64,000 nucleotides of DNA from Herbidospora mongoliensis (GCF_001570545.1 NZ_BBXD01000019.1:248001-312000), one strand, 5' to 3'. Positions 1-8,920 are shown, counted from the stretch's first letter. The notes: generated from the letters alone by a model not told the origin. Numbers and translations: made by a program.

Positions 1-1483
1 GTTCGTGGACGACGTGGTCGCCCACCTTGAGCTGGAGCGGGTCGACCATGTTCCGGCGCCGGCTCGGCAGCCTGCGCATGTCCTTCGTGGACGCCTTCTG
101 CCCCACCAGGTCGAGATGGGTCATCACGGCGAGGCCGGCGGTCACGAATCCGTGCTCCAACCGACCCGTGGTGACCTGCACGACGTCACGGCCGGGCGGC
201 TCGTCGATCGAGCGCACCAGCCGCGCGGCCACGTCGACCCCCTTGAGCAGCTCGACCATCCGCTCGGCCGGCCCGTGCCCCTCACTCATCAGGACGACCG
301 AGCGCCCCGCCCCGAGCCACCCCTTGATGTCACCGAGGGCGCGCTGGGTGTCTCCCCGGTACGCCTCCACGTCGTGCGCCCCCAGGTCGATGCCCTCACC
401 GAACGGCGAGATCGACCACCAGGGCTGGCCCAGCTGACCGGCGTGCTCGCGCACCTCGTCGAGGGTGCGGAACGCGGCGGCGTCGAGGTCGATCGGCGCC
501 TCTCCCCCGGCGGCGGCGGTGATCCACGACGCCTCGAGGAACTCCTGGCTGGTGCGGACGAGTTCGACCGCCCGCCCCCGGATGCGCTCGGGGTCGCAGA
601 CGAACACCCCCGCGCGTAGCGGCAGGTGGTCGATCAGCATGTCCATCTCCCCGGAGAGCACCGGCGCGAACGCCTCCATGCCCTCGACCGGAATCCCGTC
701 GGCCAGCGAGCCGAGGATCTCCCCCAGCGCCGGATGGCGTTCGGCCAGCTCACGGGCACGGTCACGGACCTCCGGGGTGAGCAGCAGCTCACGGCACGGC
801 GCGGCGAACAGGCCGCCGTCGGCGACCTCCAGCGAGCGCTGGTCGGCGACCTTGAACCAGCGGATCTCCTCCACGGTGTCGCCCCAGAACTCCAGCCGCA
901 GCGGGTGCTCCTCGGTCGGCGGGAACACGTCGAGCAGGCCGCCCCTGACCGCGACCTCGCCACGCTTCTCCACCATGTCGACCCGGTGGTAGCCGTTCTC
1001 CACCAGGCGGACCACCACGTCTTCGAGATCGGCGTCGTCGCCGGGACGCAGGCGTACGGGCTCCAGATCGCCGAGCCCCGCCACGATCGGCTGCAGGATC
1101 GCCCGGACCGGAGCCACCACGACCCGCAGCGGGCCGGCCGACGGATCGCCCGCGACCGGATGGGCGAGCCGCCGCAGGATGGCGAGCCGCTGGCCCACCG
1201 TGTCGCTGCGCGGCGAGAGGCGCTCGTGCGGCAGCGTCTCCCAGGCCGGGAAGACGGCCACCTGCGAGTCGGGCAGCAGGCTGGTGAGAGCGGCGGCGAG
1301 ATCTTCGGCCTCACGCCCGGTGGCGGTCACCGCCAGGACCGGACGGGTGCGCGCCACGGCCGCCACCCCGAACGGACGCAGCGCGGTCGGCGCGATCAGA
1401 TCGGCGCCGGTCACCTCCTGGCCAAGTGCCTCTGCCAGCTCTGATTGCGCGGCTACGAGGTCGAGAAGTCCGGAAAGAGTCAT
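1..1483 (-). CDS. mfd: Transcription-repair coupling factor Mfd, N-terminal part (C-terminus off the window)
   Basis: Mfd is the ATP-dependent translocase that removes stalled RNA polymerase and recruits UvrA. Reading the minus strand from the ATG at 1481-1483 gives an uninterrupted frame of about 494 codons to the window edge. It begins MTLSGLLDLVAAQSELAE and contains VFPAWETLPHERLSP and the RGGLLDVFPPTEEHPLRLEFWGD block, which are hallmarks of the UvrB-like N-terminal region shared by Mfd and UvrB. The frame leaves the window in KVGDHVVHE, the start of the CarD-like RNA-polymerase-interaction domain, so the helicase motor lies outside. The start is chosen because the Mfd similarity begins there. 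Identity is near certain. Confidence 0.95.
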   Translation of the reverse strand, partial: MTLSGLLDLVAAQSELAEALGQEVTGADLIAPTALRPFGVAAVARTRPVLAVTATGREAEDLAAALTSLLPDSQVAVFPAWETLPHERLSPRSDTVGQRLAILRRLAHPVAGDPSAGPLRVVVAPVRAILQPIVAGLGDLEPVRLRPGDDADLEDVVVRLVENGYHRVDMVEKRGEVAVRGGLLDVFPPTEEHPLRLEFWGDTVEEIRWFKVADQRSLEVADGGLFAAPCRELLLTPEVRDRARELAERHPALGEILGSLADGIPVEGMEAFAPVLSGEMDMLIDHLPLRAGVFVCDPERIRGRAVELVRTSQEFLEASWITAAAGGEAPIDLDAAAFRTLDEVREHAGQLGQPWWSISPFGEGIDLGAHDVEAYRGDTQRALGDIKGWLGAGRSVVLMSEGHGPAERMVELLKGVDVAARLVRSIDEPPGRDVVQVTTGRLEHGFVTAGLAVMTHLDLVGQKASTKDMRRLPSRRRNMVDPLQLKVGDHVVHE

Positions 1484-1632
1484 GCCCTGCGGCCCCCACG
1501 TCAGTCACTACAGCCGAGCACCGGAGGAATCGACGGCACGCGGACGACCCGGAACCTGATCGGGACCGGGGGTACCTCCCAAGGCTACTGCGCCCGCGAC
1601 TCGCCCATGATGGCGACCGATTCTGTGAGCGG

Positions 1633-2319
1633 ATGACTACGCTTTGTGACATGTCCTTCGGAAAAATCATCGGCGAACGCGCCGCGGAGTCGCCCGGAAC
1701 GCCGCTCGACGTCCTGGTTGCCGGATGCGGCCGGGGCGAACCACTGGATCTCGGCGGTGTCGACTGCCGGGTGACGGGGGTCGATGAAGACCGGCCCGCG
1801 CTGCGTTCGCACACGACCCGGCGTCCCGATCTGCACGCGTACGCCTTGGGCGACCTGCGTTCCGTGCCGATGACGCCGCGCGGGTTCGACGTCGTCTGCG
1901 TGGAGTTCCTGCTGGAGCGGGTCCAATACGCCGAACTGATCCTCGACCGCATGGTCAACTCGCTGCGGCCCGGCGGGCTGCTGCTCATCCGGGTGCGTGA
2001 TCGGGAGTCGGCCTACGGGTTCGTCGACCGCGTCCTGCCCGACTGGTTGCGGCGGCGGTTCGGGGAGACGCTGCCCGCGATCTACGAACCGGTCTGCTCT
2101 CGGGAAGGGCTGCGGGCCTACTGCCTGATGCGCGGCCTGATGATCGCCGAGGACCGGGGCGACACCACCGGCCCGGCCCGTCTCGGCCCTCGGAGAAAAC
2201 TGGTCGAGACGGTGCTCCGGGCGGCGGCGTCGTTGTCGCGAGGGAAGCTCGACCCGGTCTACGACGAGGTGACGCTGATCGTGCGCCGGCCGAGGAACCA
2301 CTTCGCGCGGATCATCTAG
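1633..2319 (+). CDS. Class I SAM-dependent methyltransferase, small
   Basis: The 228-residue protein carries a Rossmann methyltransferase motif I (LDVLVAGCGRGEP), an acidic motif II (VTGVDED), and the motif IV region FDVVCVEFLLERV followed by a LRPGGLLLIRVR strand. This is the order found in class I methyltransferases. The substrate cannot be read from the sequence. The frame is open upstream to 1426, but that part is antisense to mfd and low in similarity signals, so ATG 1633 (or ATG 1651) is preferred. The gene is divergent from mfd and its 3' end overlaps the end of the converging membrane protein by 4 bp. Confidence 0.75.
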   Translation: MTTLCDMSFGKIIGERAAESPGTPLDVLVAGCGRGEPLDLGGVDCRVTGVDEDRPALRSHTTRRPDLHAYALGDLRSVPMTPRGFDVVCVEFLLERVQYAELILDRMVNSLRPGGLLLIRVRDRESAYGFVDRVLPDWLRRRFGETLPAIYEPVCSREGLRAYCLMRGLMIAEDRGDTTGPARLGPRRKLVETVLRAAASLSRGKLDPVYDEVTLIVRRPRNHFARII

Positions 2320-3488
2320 CGGCGGACCAGGACCGGCCGCCACGAGGCGCGCGAGTCGCGGTAGGAGGCGAGCTGCACCGTCTCCTTCCCGTCGACGCTC
2401 ACCATGACCAGCGCGCTGTCGAACTCGTTGTCGCAGTCACGGGCACAGCCGAGGCCGATCAGGTGATCGTCGTCGACCCAGGCCCACAGCTGCAGCATCT
2501 GCTGACGGCCGACGACCTCGCCGGTCTCGACGTCGGTGACCCTGGTGGGCAGCCCGGCGGGACCGGCCCGCAGCCTGCCGTCCGGGGACACTCCCGCCTC
2601 GTCGCGGCGGCGGGGGTAGTCCTCCTCGGAGCCCAGGCGGGCGCCGCCGGTGTCGTAGAGCCACCGGCCGCCGCCCGCGATCTTGGCGGCCCACAGGCGG
2701 GTGTTGTCGTCGTCCCAGCGCAGGTCCTCGCGCCCGTTCACGGAGTCGACGTCGGGCGGGAGCGCCGTCCACGTCGTGGTCCCGGCGGTCACGTCGATCA
2801 CGTGGAAGCCGGTGCGGGGCTTGGGCAGGCCCCGTGCGCTGGTGCGCTCCTCGTCCAGCCAGGCCTTCTCGTCGGGGGGCGCGCTGTAGGTGGTGGCGAC
2901 CAGCTTCGAGCCGTCGGGTGACCAGAAGACCGATCCGGCGGCGTTCTCCAGGTCGTACCAGCGGGTGACCGCCATGGTCGTCAGGTCGACCACACCGACC
3001 CTGCGGGAGGGCAGGTCGCCGTCGAGCACGGCCGCGAGGCGCATGCCGGGCAGCACGTCGAGCCACTGGAAGGGGGTGGCGGTGTAGCGGCCCTCGGCCT
3101 GGCTGTAGACGCTCCAGGTGTAGCGGAGGGTCTCGGTGCCCCGGCCGGTGTCGGCCCATTCGGTCGAGTAGTAGGAGCCCACGGCCCACGGTCCGGCTGC
3201 GACCAGGTTCACCGGCGGGTCGTTCTCGATGTCGCTGTGGACGCTCGTCGGCGCCGGCGAGGCAGCCGGCGTCGGTGCCTCGGCCACGGTGATGCGGTCG
3301 GGTGAGGCGCCCGGCGGCAGGGCTACGACGGCCACGACGGCGGCGGCGACCAGGACGGCGCCGAACCCGGTGAAGCCGAATCGCCGCCGCCTACGGGCCC
3401 GCAGCGCGCGGCCGGCCAGGTCGGTGGGCACGCGCACCTCTTGGGCCCAGTCCCGGAGGCCCTCCTTGATCAGGGTGTCCTCGTTCAT
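2316..3488 (-). CDS. Membrane-anchored beta-propeller-like protein, putative anti-sigma partner of the adjacent SigE-type factor
   Basis: The 390-residue protein has a short cytoplasmic N-terminus (about 1-37), one membrane segment (about 39-58), and a large outside domain with WD40/PD40-like blades, for example SVFWSPDGSKLVATTY and GVSPDGRLRAG. Its ATG overlaps the sigma-factor stop by 4 bp, so the two are translationally coupled. In actinobacteria such coupled single-pass proteins downstream of SigE-family factors often control the sigma factor. No zinc-binding anti-sigma HxxxCxxC motif is visible, so the anti-sigma role is inference from context. The same architecture recurs at 58895-59968. 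Confidence 0.7.
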   Translation of the reverse strand: MNEDTLIKEGLRDWAQEVRVPTDLAGRALRARRRRRFGFTGFGAVLVAAAVVAVVALPPGASPDRITVAEAPTPAASPAPTSVHSDIENDPPVNLVAAGPWAVGSYYSTEWADTGRGTETLRYTWSVYSQAEGRYTATPFQWLDVLPGMRLAAVLDGDLPSRRVGVVDLTTMAVTRWYDLENAAGSVFWSPDGSKLVATTYSAPPDEKAWLDEERTSARGLPKPRTGFHVIDVTAGTTTWTALPPDVDSVNGREDLRWDDDNTRLWAAKIAGGGRWLYDTGGARLGSEEDYPRRRDEAGVSPDGRLRAGPAGLPTRVTDVETGEVVGRQQMLQLWAWVDDDHLIGLGCARDCDNEFDSALVMVSVDGKETVQLASYRDSRASWRPVLVRR

Positions 3489-3979
3489 CGGGTGAGCTCC
3501 CTCAGGTCGGCAGAGCGCAGCTTCGCCAGCGATCGGTGGGTGGTGCTGCGGACCGTGCCGATCGAGCAGCCCATCAGGCGGGCGATCTCGTCTTCCGGCA
3601 GGTCCTCGTAGTAGCGGAGCACGAGCATGGCGCGCTGCCGTCTGGTGAGTTTCGCCATGGCCTCACGTAGGGCCAGGCGTAACTCGACCGGGCGGGTGCC
3701 GTCGTCGGCGCCTTTTTCTGGGAGTTCGGCGACACTGGTCTCGTGTCTGCGCCAGGCGCGCCGCCACAGGCTGACGTGCTGGTTGTACATGACGCGCTTC
3801 ACGTACGCCTCGGGGGCTTCTATCTTTTCCCACTGCCCCAGGGCCCTGACCAGCGACGACTGCACCAGGTCCTCGGAGGCGTGCTGGTCTCCCGCGGTGA
3901 GTAGGTAGGCCAGGCCCATCAGTGCGGGCGACCTGGCGGTCACGAACTCGCGGAAACGGAGTTCTGCTGCGGAGTCCAC
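3485..3979 (-). CDS. SigE-family ECF RNA polymerase sigma factor
   Basis: The 164-residue ECF-type sigma factor has region 2 near residues 10-70 (ALMGLAYLLTAGDQHASEDLVQ, with a PEAYVKRVMYNQHVSLWRR tail) and region 4 near 105-155. Region 4 includes LTRRQRAMLVLRYYEDLPEDE and the helix-turn-helix GCSIGTVRSTTHRSLAKLR. GTG 3979 is chosen over the in-frame GTG 3985 because a near-perfect Shine-Dalgarno AGGAGGTGATC ends directly in front of it. The stop overlaps the downstream membrane protein by ATGA. The gene is divergent from cysC, so the two share a roughly 85 bp promoter region. Confidence 0.9.
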   Translation of the reverse strand: MDSAAELRFREFVTARSPALMGLAYLLTAGDQHASEDLVQSSLVRALGQWEKIEAPEAYVKRVMYNQHVSLWRRAWRRHETSVAELPEKGADDGTRPVELRLALREAMAKLTRRQRAMLVLRYYEDLPEDEIARLMGCSIGTVRSTTHRSLAKLRSADLRELTR

Positions 3980-3990
3980 GATCACCTCCT
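3980..3990 (-). promoter_or_regulatory. Strong ribosome binding site of the SigE-family gene
   Basis: On the minus strand the bases AGGAGGTGATC match the 16S rRNA anti-Shine-Dalgarno over almost its full length and directly precede GTG 3979. This decides the start codon. It also implies high translation of a regulator whose partner is translationally coupled. Confidence 0.75.
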
Positions 3991-4063
3991 GGAGAATGTG
4001 TCAGCCTTGAAGACGCCGTCGTACGGCCCCTCCTATGCCTGCCGAGATCGGAAATCGACCACC

Positions 4064-5272
4064 ATGACCGACTGGACCCCCGACCCCCGCGAACTGGCCG
4101 ACCTCGAACTGCTTCTTTCGGGAGCGTTCGCGCCGCTGACCGGTTTCCTCGGCAAGGCCGACGCCGCGTCGGTCACCGAGACGGGCACGCTCGCCGACGG
4201 CACCCCCTGGCCCGACCCCATCACCATCGCACTGCCCGACGACATCGCCGTCGGAGACGAGGTCACCCTCACCGATCCGGAGGGCGCCGCGCTGGCGACC
4301 CTGACGGTGACCGAACGCGACGGGCACCACGCGGCCGGGCCGGTGAAGGCCCTGGGCGATGCGGTTTACGGGCCGTTCGCGCGGCTGCGCCGTACACCCC
4401 AGGATGTGAAGTTCGACGGCGAGGTGCTGGTCGTCACGATGCGCGGCCCGCTCGACGGGCCGGCGCTGGCCGACGTCGCCGCCACGGCCGAGGAGCTGGA
4501 GGCGCAGATCCTGCTGATGCCGCTCGCCTTCGGCGAGGGCGGTCCCGCCGTGGTCCGGTCGGCGCTGAAGGCGCAGGCCGCACTGCCCGGGTCGCAGGTG
4601 GTGGCGGTCCCGCTGGCGCCGCGCGAGGACGTCGAGATCGACCTCGAACTCCGTGAGTACGTCGCCCGCAACTACGGCGCCACCGAGCACTACGCCGGAC
4701 CGGCCCCGATCAGCATCCCCGGCCCGCCGCACCGGCGCGGTCTGGTGGTCTTCTTCACCGGTCTGAGCGGTTCGGGCAAGTCGACCGTGGCCAGGGGCGT
4801 GCGCGACGCGCTGCTGGAGAAGGGCACCCGCACGGTCACCTACCTCGACGGCGACGTGGTGCGGCGTCTGCTGTCCAAGGGCCTGACCTTCTCGGCGGAG
4901 GACCGCGACCTGAACATCCGCAGGATCGGTTACGTCGCCTCCGAGGTCGCCCGGCACGGCGGTCTGGCCATCTGCGCTCCGATCGCGCCCCACGCCGAGA
5001 CCAGGGAAGAGGCGCGCGAGATGGCCGAGGAGGTCGGCGCCGACTTTCTGCTGGTGTGGATCTCCACCCCGCTGGAGGAGTGCGAACGCCGCGACCGCAA
5101 GGGCCTCTACGCCAAGGCCCGCGCGGGCCTGATCCCCGAGTTCACCGGCATCTCGGCCCCCTACGACGAGCCGGAGGACGCCGACCTGGAGGTCGACACC
5201 ACCGGCCTGTCGGTCGAGCGGGCCGTCGCGCTGGTGATGAACGCCCTCACGGCCGGTGGCTGGGTCAGGTAG
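4064..5272 (+). CDS. cysC: Adenylyl-sulfate (APS) kinase with a vestigial ATP-sulfurylase-like N-terminus
   Basis: This enzyme phosphorylates APS to PAPS, the sulfate donor of sulfotransferases. Residues from about 220 onward form the APS kinase: the P-loop GLSGSGKST is at about 233-241, followed by YLDGDVVRRLLSKGLTFS, the RDLNIRRIGYVASEVARHGG helix, and a late DTTGLS. Residues 1-215 begin like the PUA-type N-terminal domain of ATP sulfurylases (ELLLSGAFAPLTGFL), but I do not see the sulfurylase catalytic HxGH-type motif. Adenylylation is therefore left to CysD/CysN at 15.3-17.5 kb. ATG 4064 is preferred over the open frame from 3998 because family similarity starts there. The 3' end overlaps the opposite-strand GH26-like gene by 112 bp. 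Confidence 0.9.
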   Translation: MTDWTPDPRELADLELLLSGAFAPLTGFLGKADAASVTETGTLADGTPWPDPITIALPDDIAVGDEVTLTDPEGAALATLTVTERDGHHAAGPVKALGDAVYGPFARLRRTPQDVKFDGEVLVVTMRGPLDGPALADVAATAEELEAQILLMPLAFGEGGPAVVRSALKAQAALPGSQVVAVPLAPREDVEIDLELREYVARNYGATEHYAGPAPISIPGPPHRRGLVVFFTGLSGSGKSTVARGVRDALLEKGTRTVTYLDGDVVRRLLSKGLTFSAEDRDLNIRRIGYVASEVARHGGLAICAPIAPHAETREEAREMAEEVGADFLLVWISTPLEECERRDRKGLYAKARAGLIPEFTGISAPYDEPEDADLEVDTTGLSVERAVALVMNALTAGGWVR

Positions 5273-6249
5273 GGCGACTGCCCGAGCCGCCGGAACGCCC
5301 CGGCGGCATCGGGCGTGGTGTCGAACCGCGTGTCACCCCGGGGGGCCCAGGGGGAGTCGAAGTAGACCAGGGCCTTGATCTGGGGGAATGCGGCTATTTG
5401 GCGGCGTACGGAATCGAAGAACGCGGCTTTCACCCCGGGACGCTCGAACACCCCCCATTCGGCCACCATGATCGGCTTGGCCGGGAAGCGCGACTGCGCC
5501 CAGCGGTAGAAGCCCGGCCAGTCGGGATGGTCGGGCCGGCGCTTGTCGACGAGTGAGGCGAAGTCGGTGACCCGGTGGTCGGCGTAGGGGTCGACGCCGA
5601 TCCAGTCGACCACCGCGTCGCCGGGATAGAGCCGCTCGAACCACGACGTCGACGACCAGTTGGGCGCGCCCATGTAGGTCATCACGGTCACCGCGTTGGT
5701 GACGCCCCTCTCGCGCAGGCGCAGCACGACGTGGCGGAACATCGCCGCGTAGTCGTCGGCCGCCATCCCCTCGACGGGCCGCACGTCGTTCTCCGGCTCG
5801 TGGTGGATCGTCAGGAAGAAGCGCTGCGGGAACGTCGCGGTGATGTGGCGGGCCAGCTTGTCGATGCGCCGGTCGAGCGCGCCGGCGGCGATCTCGGCCC
5901 AGGTGTGCCGCAGTGACGGCTTCCAGTTGACCAGCAGCAGGCGGTCGGTCGCGAGGGCGCGCTCCTCGTCGGTGGGGAAGAGTTCGCCGGCCCGGTGGTA
6001 GACGTGCAGGATGTCGGCCTTGCGGCCCATGCGCTGTTCGGCGGTCGCCAGACTGCGGGTCGGACCCCTGCCGGTGAAGACCCCCGGGGCGATGCCCCAC
6101 CATGCCCCGCAGGTCGGGATCAGCTCGCCGGTGACGGCGCAGTGCGCGGCGAGCGGCGGCTCCGCCTTCGGGACGTTCCGCTCGGCGGCTCCCGAAGCCA
6201 GGGAACAGCCCGCCATCATCAACACGACCACCGTGATTGCCCAGCGCAT
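5161..6249 (-). CDS. Secreted lipoprotein, GH26-like endo-mannanase/glycan hydrolase
   Basis: The 362-residue protein starts with a lipoprotein signal (MRWAITVVVLMMAGC; lipobox near residue 15). The body looks like a GH26-type TIM barrel, with a putative acid/base in FLTIHHEPEND and a putative nucleophile in PIMVAEWGVF. A surface glycan hydrolase beside an exopolysaccharide locus could trim or release the polymer. ATG 6249 is chosen because AGGGGAAAG lies 8 nt upstream and the signal peptide begins there. The frame is open to 6372. The last 37 codons are antisense to the end of cysC. Family assignment is moderately sure; the substrate is unknown. Confidence 0.78.
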   Translation of the reverse strand: MRWAITVVVLMMAGCSLASGAAERNVPKAEPPLAAHCAVTGELIPTCGAWWGIAPGVFTGRGPTRSLATAEQRMGRKADILHVYHRAGELFPTDEERALATDRLLLVNWKPSLRHTWAEIAAGALDRRIDKLARHITATFPQRFFLTIHHEPENDVRPVEGMAADDYAAMFRHVVLRLRERGVTNAVTVMTYMGAPNWSSTSWFERLYPGDAVVDWIGVDPYADHRVTDFASLVDKRRPDHPDWPGFYRWAQSRFPAKPIMVAEWGVFERPGVKAAFFDSVRRQIAAFPQIKALVYFDSPWAPRGDTRFDTTPDAAGAFRRLGQSPYLTQPPAVRAFITSATARSTDRPVVSTSRSASSGSS

Positions 6250-6394
6250 GGATTCACTTTCCCCTGCGCGGGAAGAACATGTGGCCACCTTTTCCAGAAC
6301 GCAGCTCCGACATGTCAGACGAATCGCCGTTATTGTTCCGTGATTCGCCAGCAGAAATTCTTGAAATGACATCGGGAAAATCGCCGGGCCCGGC

Positions 6395-6432
6395 TAGGGT
6401 TCGTAGTCGCTTGACCCCCATCGGAGACCTGC
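6395..6432 (+). promoter_or_regulatory. Putative promoter -10 and RBS for the Wzz-Wzy operon
   Basis: The interval between the divergent GH26-like gene and the Wzz-like gene contains a -10-like TAGGGT at 6395-6400 and a GGAGA ribosome binding site about 7 nt before ATG 6433. No convincing -35 is seen at standard spacing, so this is a tentative site. Confidence 0.3.
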
Positions 6433-7644
6433 ATGAGCCTGCCACCGCGGCACAGCCGCGACCTCGCGGAGTACGGCTCCGTGTTCCGCCGCCGCCGAAG
6501 CATCGCCCTGACCTGCCTTCTTCTCGGCGTCATGGGCGGCATCGGACTGCTGTGGACGGCGCCGACGGCCTACCTCGGGGTGGCCGAGGTGCAGGTGTCG
6601 CCGACCGGGCTCGGGGAGCAGGAGAACCCGGTGACGACGCGACAGCGCGAAGCTCTCAATCTCGACACCGAGGCACAGATTGCCCAATCCTCTGTCGTCG
6701 CCACGAATGCGTCACGCGTTATCGGAGGGGACCCGGAAGAGCTGCGAAGTCTGGTTTCCGTTGATGTGCCGCCTAATTCCGGAATTCTTCGCATTTCGTT
6801 CACTTCGCCGGATGCGACCGGCGCGGCCGAAGGCGCGCAGGCCTTCGCCGACGCCTACCTGGCGCATCGCCTGGCCTCCGCCGAGGCAGTCCTGACCGAG
6901 CGGAAGCGCGCGATCCTCGCGAAGCTCCGCTTGGTCAACAGCCAGCTCAGCACCGCTTTGATCACCATGTCCCGGCACGCCAGGGGCACACCCCAACGCG
7001 CACTGGCCGCCCACCAGGAGACGGTGCTCGCCCGCCAGGCGACGGCCCTCAGTCTCCGGTACGACATCCTCAAGACCACCGCGGTCACTCCCGGGACCGT
7101 CATCACTCCCGCGACTCCCCCCGCGACGGCCAGCGAACCCCTCCCTGCCGTGTACGTGGGCGGCGGCCTCTTCGCCGGCATCCTGCTCGGCGTCGGCGCG
7201 GCCTTCGCACGAGACCGCTACGACACCAGGCTCCGCACCCCGGCCGACGTGGAACGCCTCACCAACCTGGCCCTCCTCCCCCAAGGTGAGGAGTTCGCCG
7301 CCGTGGTGGCGGCCGCCGGCCACCGAAGCGTCCTGGTCGAGGGACTGGGAGTCGAGCCCGCCCACGTGGCCTGGACGCTGGAAGAGGGCTTCCCCCCTTT
7401 GAGCGGCATCCTGCTGGTCACCGCGGGTCCGACCGACGCGGCGGTCCTCGCCGTGGCCCTGGGCCGGATCCGCGCCCCGTGGGTCATCCGGACGGCCAAG
7501 TCCCTCAAGCGACGGGGGATGGACGTGCTGGGCGTCATCGCCGTCGATCCCGCGGGCGCTCCGGGAACGTTGGCGGTCGACGCGTTGCGCTCCCAGCAAC
7601 CCCCCACAGTGGACATCCCCCAGCAACGCAGGGACCTACTGTGA
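6433..7644 (+). CDS. Wzz-like polysaccharide co-polymerase with a degenerate cytoplasmic kinase-like domain
   Basis: The 403-residue protein has the chain-length-determinant layout: a cytoplasmic N-terminus (RDLAEYGSVFRRRRS), TM1 at about 24-44, a long outside region with a coiled-coil-prone centre (about 150-215), a proline-rich run, and TM2 at about 238-257. The cytoplasmic tail starts RYDTRLRTPADVERLTNLALLP, the usual link to a BY-type tyrosine kinase. The tail then reads GILLVTAGPTDAAVLAVAL where a Walker A GKS/T would be expected, so the kinase appears vestigial. It would set polymer chain length together with Wzy. It heads a tightly packed six-gene operon. Confidence 0.82.
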   Translation: MSLPPRHSRDLAEYGSVFRRRRSIALTCLLLGVMGGIGLLWTAPTAYLGVAEVQVSPTGLGEQENPVTTRQREALNLDTEAQIAQSSVVATNASRVIGGDPEELRSLVSVDVPPNSGILRISFTSPDATGAAEGAQAFADAYLAHRLASAEAVLTERKRAILAKLRLVNSQLSTALITMSRHARGTPQRALAAHQETVLARQATALSLRYDILKTTAVTPGTVITPATPPATASEPLPAVYVGGGLFAGILLGVGAAFARDRYDTRLRTPADVERLTNLALLPQGEEFAAVVAAAGHRSVLVEGLGVEPAHVAWTLEEGFPPLSGILLVTAGPTDAAVLAVALGRIRAPWVIRTAKSLKRRGMDVLGVIAVDPAGAPGTLAVDALRSQQPPTVDIPQQRRDLL

Positions 7645-7657
7645 CCAGGGGATACGT

Positions 7658-8920
7658 GTGACCTGGCGACTGGCGCCCGCCGCCTGGCCGATCGCGGCCT
7701 TCCTCGTGGGTTACCCCGTCTGGTGGGCCCTCGGGTTCGGCGGGCTGTCGATCGTCGTCGTCGCGATCCCCATGGCCGTGGTGCTCTGGTTGCGCCGGCC
7801 CATCCGGATCCCGCGCGGCATGGGCCTGTGGGCGCTGCTCATCGTCGGCTACCTGGTCAGCGCCGTCATGCTCGACGCGACCCCCGCCGGGACCTACGGC
7901 GAGTTCGGCGTCGGCCGCCTCATCGGCTACGCGATGCGCCTCGCCGTCTACGTCGCCCTGTTCGTCGTCGTCCTCTACCTGGGCAATCTCACCAAAGACG
8001 AGCTCCCGCAGCTGACGTTGGTCAGGATGCTCGGCGTCCTGTTCCTCACCGCCGTCGCCGGTGGCGTGCTCGGGATCCTCGCGCCGGGGTTCGAGTTCAC
8101 CGCCCCGATGGAGTATCTGCTCCCCGACCACCCCTTCGTCACGAACCTCGTCCACCCGACCGCCGCCCAGATCCAATACGTCCTGGGCCACGCCGCGCCC
8201 CGCCCGGAAGCCCCCTTCGAATGGGCCAACGCGTGGGGCGGCAACGTCTCGATCCTGCTGGTCTGGTTCGTCGTCGGCTGGTGGATCCACGGCGGCCCGG
8301 CGCGTCGGACGGTCGCGGTGATCGCCGTCGGGATCGCCGCCGTGCCGATCGTCTACTCCCTCAACCGAGGGCTCTGGGCCGCGATCGCCATCGGGATCGC
8401 GTACATGATCATCAGAAACAGGAACCGGGCGGCCCTGCTGATCCTGGCGACGGCGACCGGTGCGGCCTTCGTGCTCTCCCCGTTGGGCCAGGTCGTCGCG
8501 GCCCGCGTCGACAGGCCACACTCCAACGACATCCGCGCCCACACGGTCGTCACGACCATCAAGGTCGCCGCGACGTCACCGGTCATCGGCTACGGCAACA
8601 CGCGCGACGCGTTCGGGAGCCATCGCACGATCACCACCGGGAAGACCGGCTGGTGCCGGGCGTGCGGCCACCCGCCGCTCGGCTCGGACGGGCAGCTCTG
8701 GCTGCTGCTCATCACCCAGGGTTTCACCGGAGCCGCCCTGTATGTCGGCTTCTTCGCGGGTGCGATCCGGCGACATTGGCATGATCGGTCACCTATCGGG
8801 CAGGCGGGGAGCCTGGTCATGCTCCTCGTCCTCTTCTACATGTTCATCTACGACGGCCTGGTAAGTGCCCTGACCCTCTATCTGATCTCGTTCGCGGTCC
8901 TGTGGCGGAACGCGACGTGA
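7658..8920 (+). CDS. O-antigen polymerase/ligase-like membrane protein (Wzy candidate)
   Basis: The 420-residue, very hydrophobic protein has about ten predicted membrane segments and one large outside loop (about residues 280-340, including PVIGYGNTRDAFGSH and WCRACGHPPLGSDGQ). This is the layout of Wzy polymerases and WaaL-type ligases. The GY/GN and HN-type loop residues next to the last helices agree with that family. It lies 13 bp after the Wzz-like gene and starts at GTG 7658. It would polymerise lipid-linked repeat units flipped by the Wzx-like protein at 10613. Polymerase rather than ligase is inferred from context. Confidence 0.8.
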   Translation: MTWRLAPAAWPIAAFLVGYPVWWALGFGGLSIVVVAIPMAVVLWLRRPIRIPRGMGLWALLIVGYLVSAVMLDATPAGTYGEFGVGRLIGYAMRLAVYVALFVVVLYLGNLTKDELPQLTLVRMLGVLFLTAVAGGVLGILAPGFEFTAPMEYLLPDHPFVTNLVHPTAAQIQYVLGHAAPRPEAPFEWANAWGGNVSILLVWFVVGWWIHGGPARRTVAVIAVGIAAVPIVYSLNRGLWAAIAIGIAYMIIRNRNRAALLILATATGAAFVLSPLGQVVAARVDRPHSNDIRAHTVVTTIKVAATSPVIGYGNTRDAFGSHRTITTGKTGWCRACGHPPLGSDGQLWLLLITQGFTGAALYVGFFAGAIRRHWHDRSPIGQAGSLVMLLVLFYMFIYDGLVSALTLYLISFAVLWRNAT

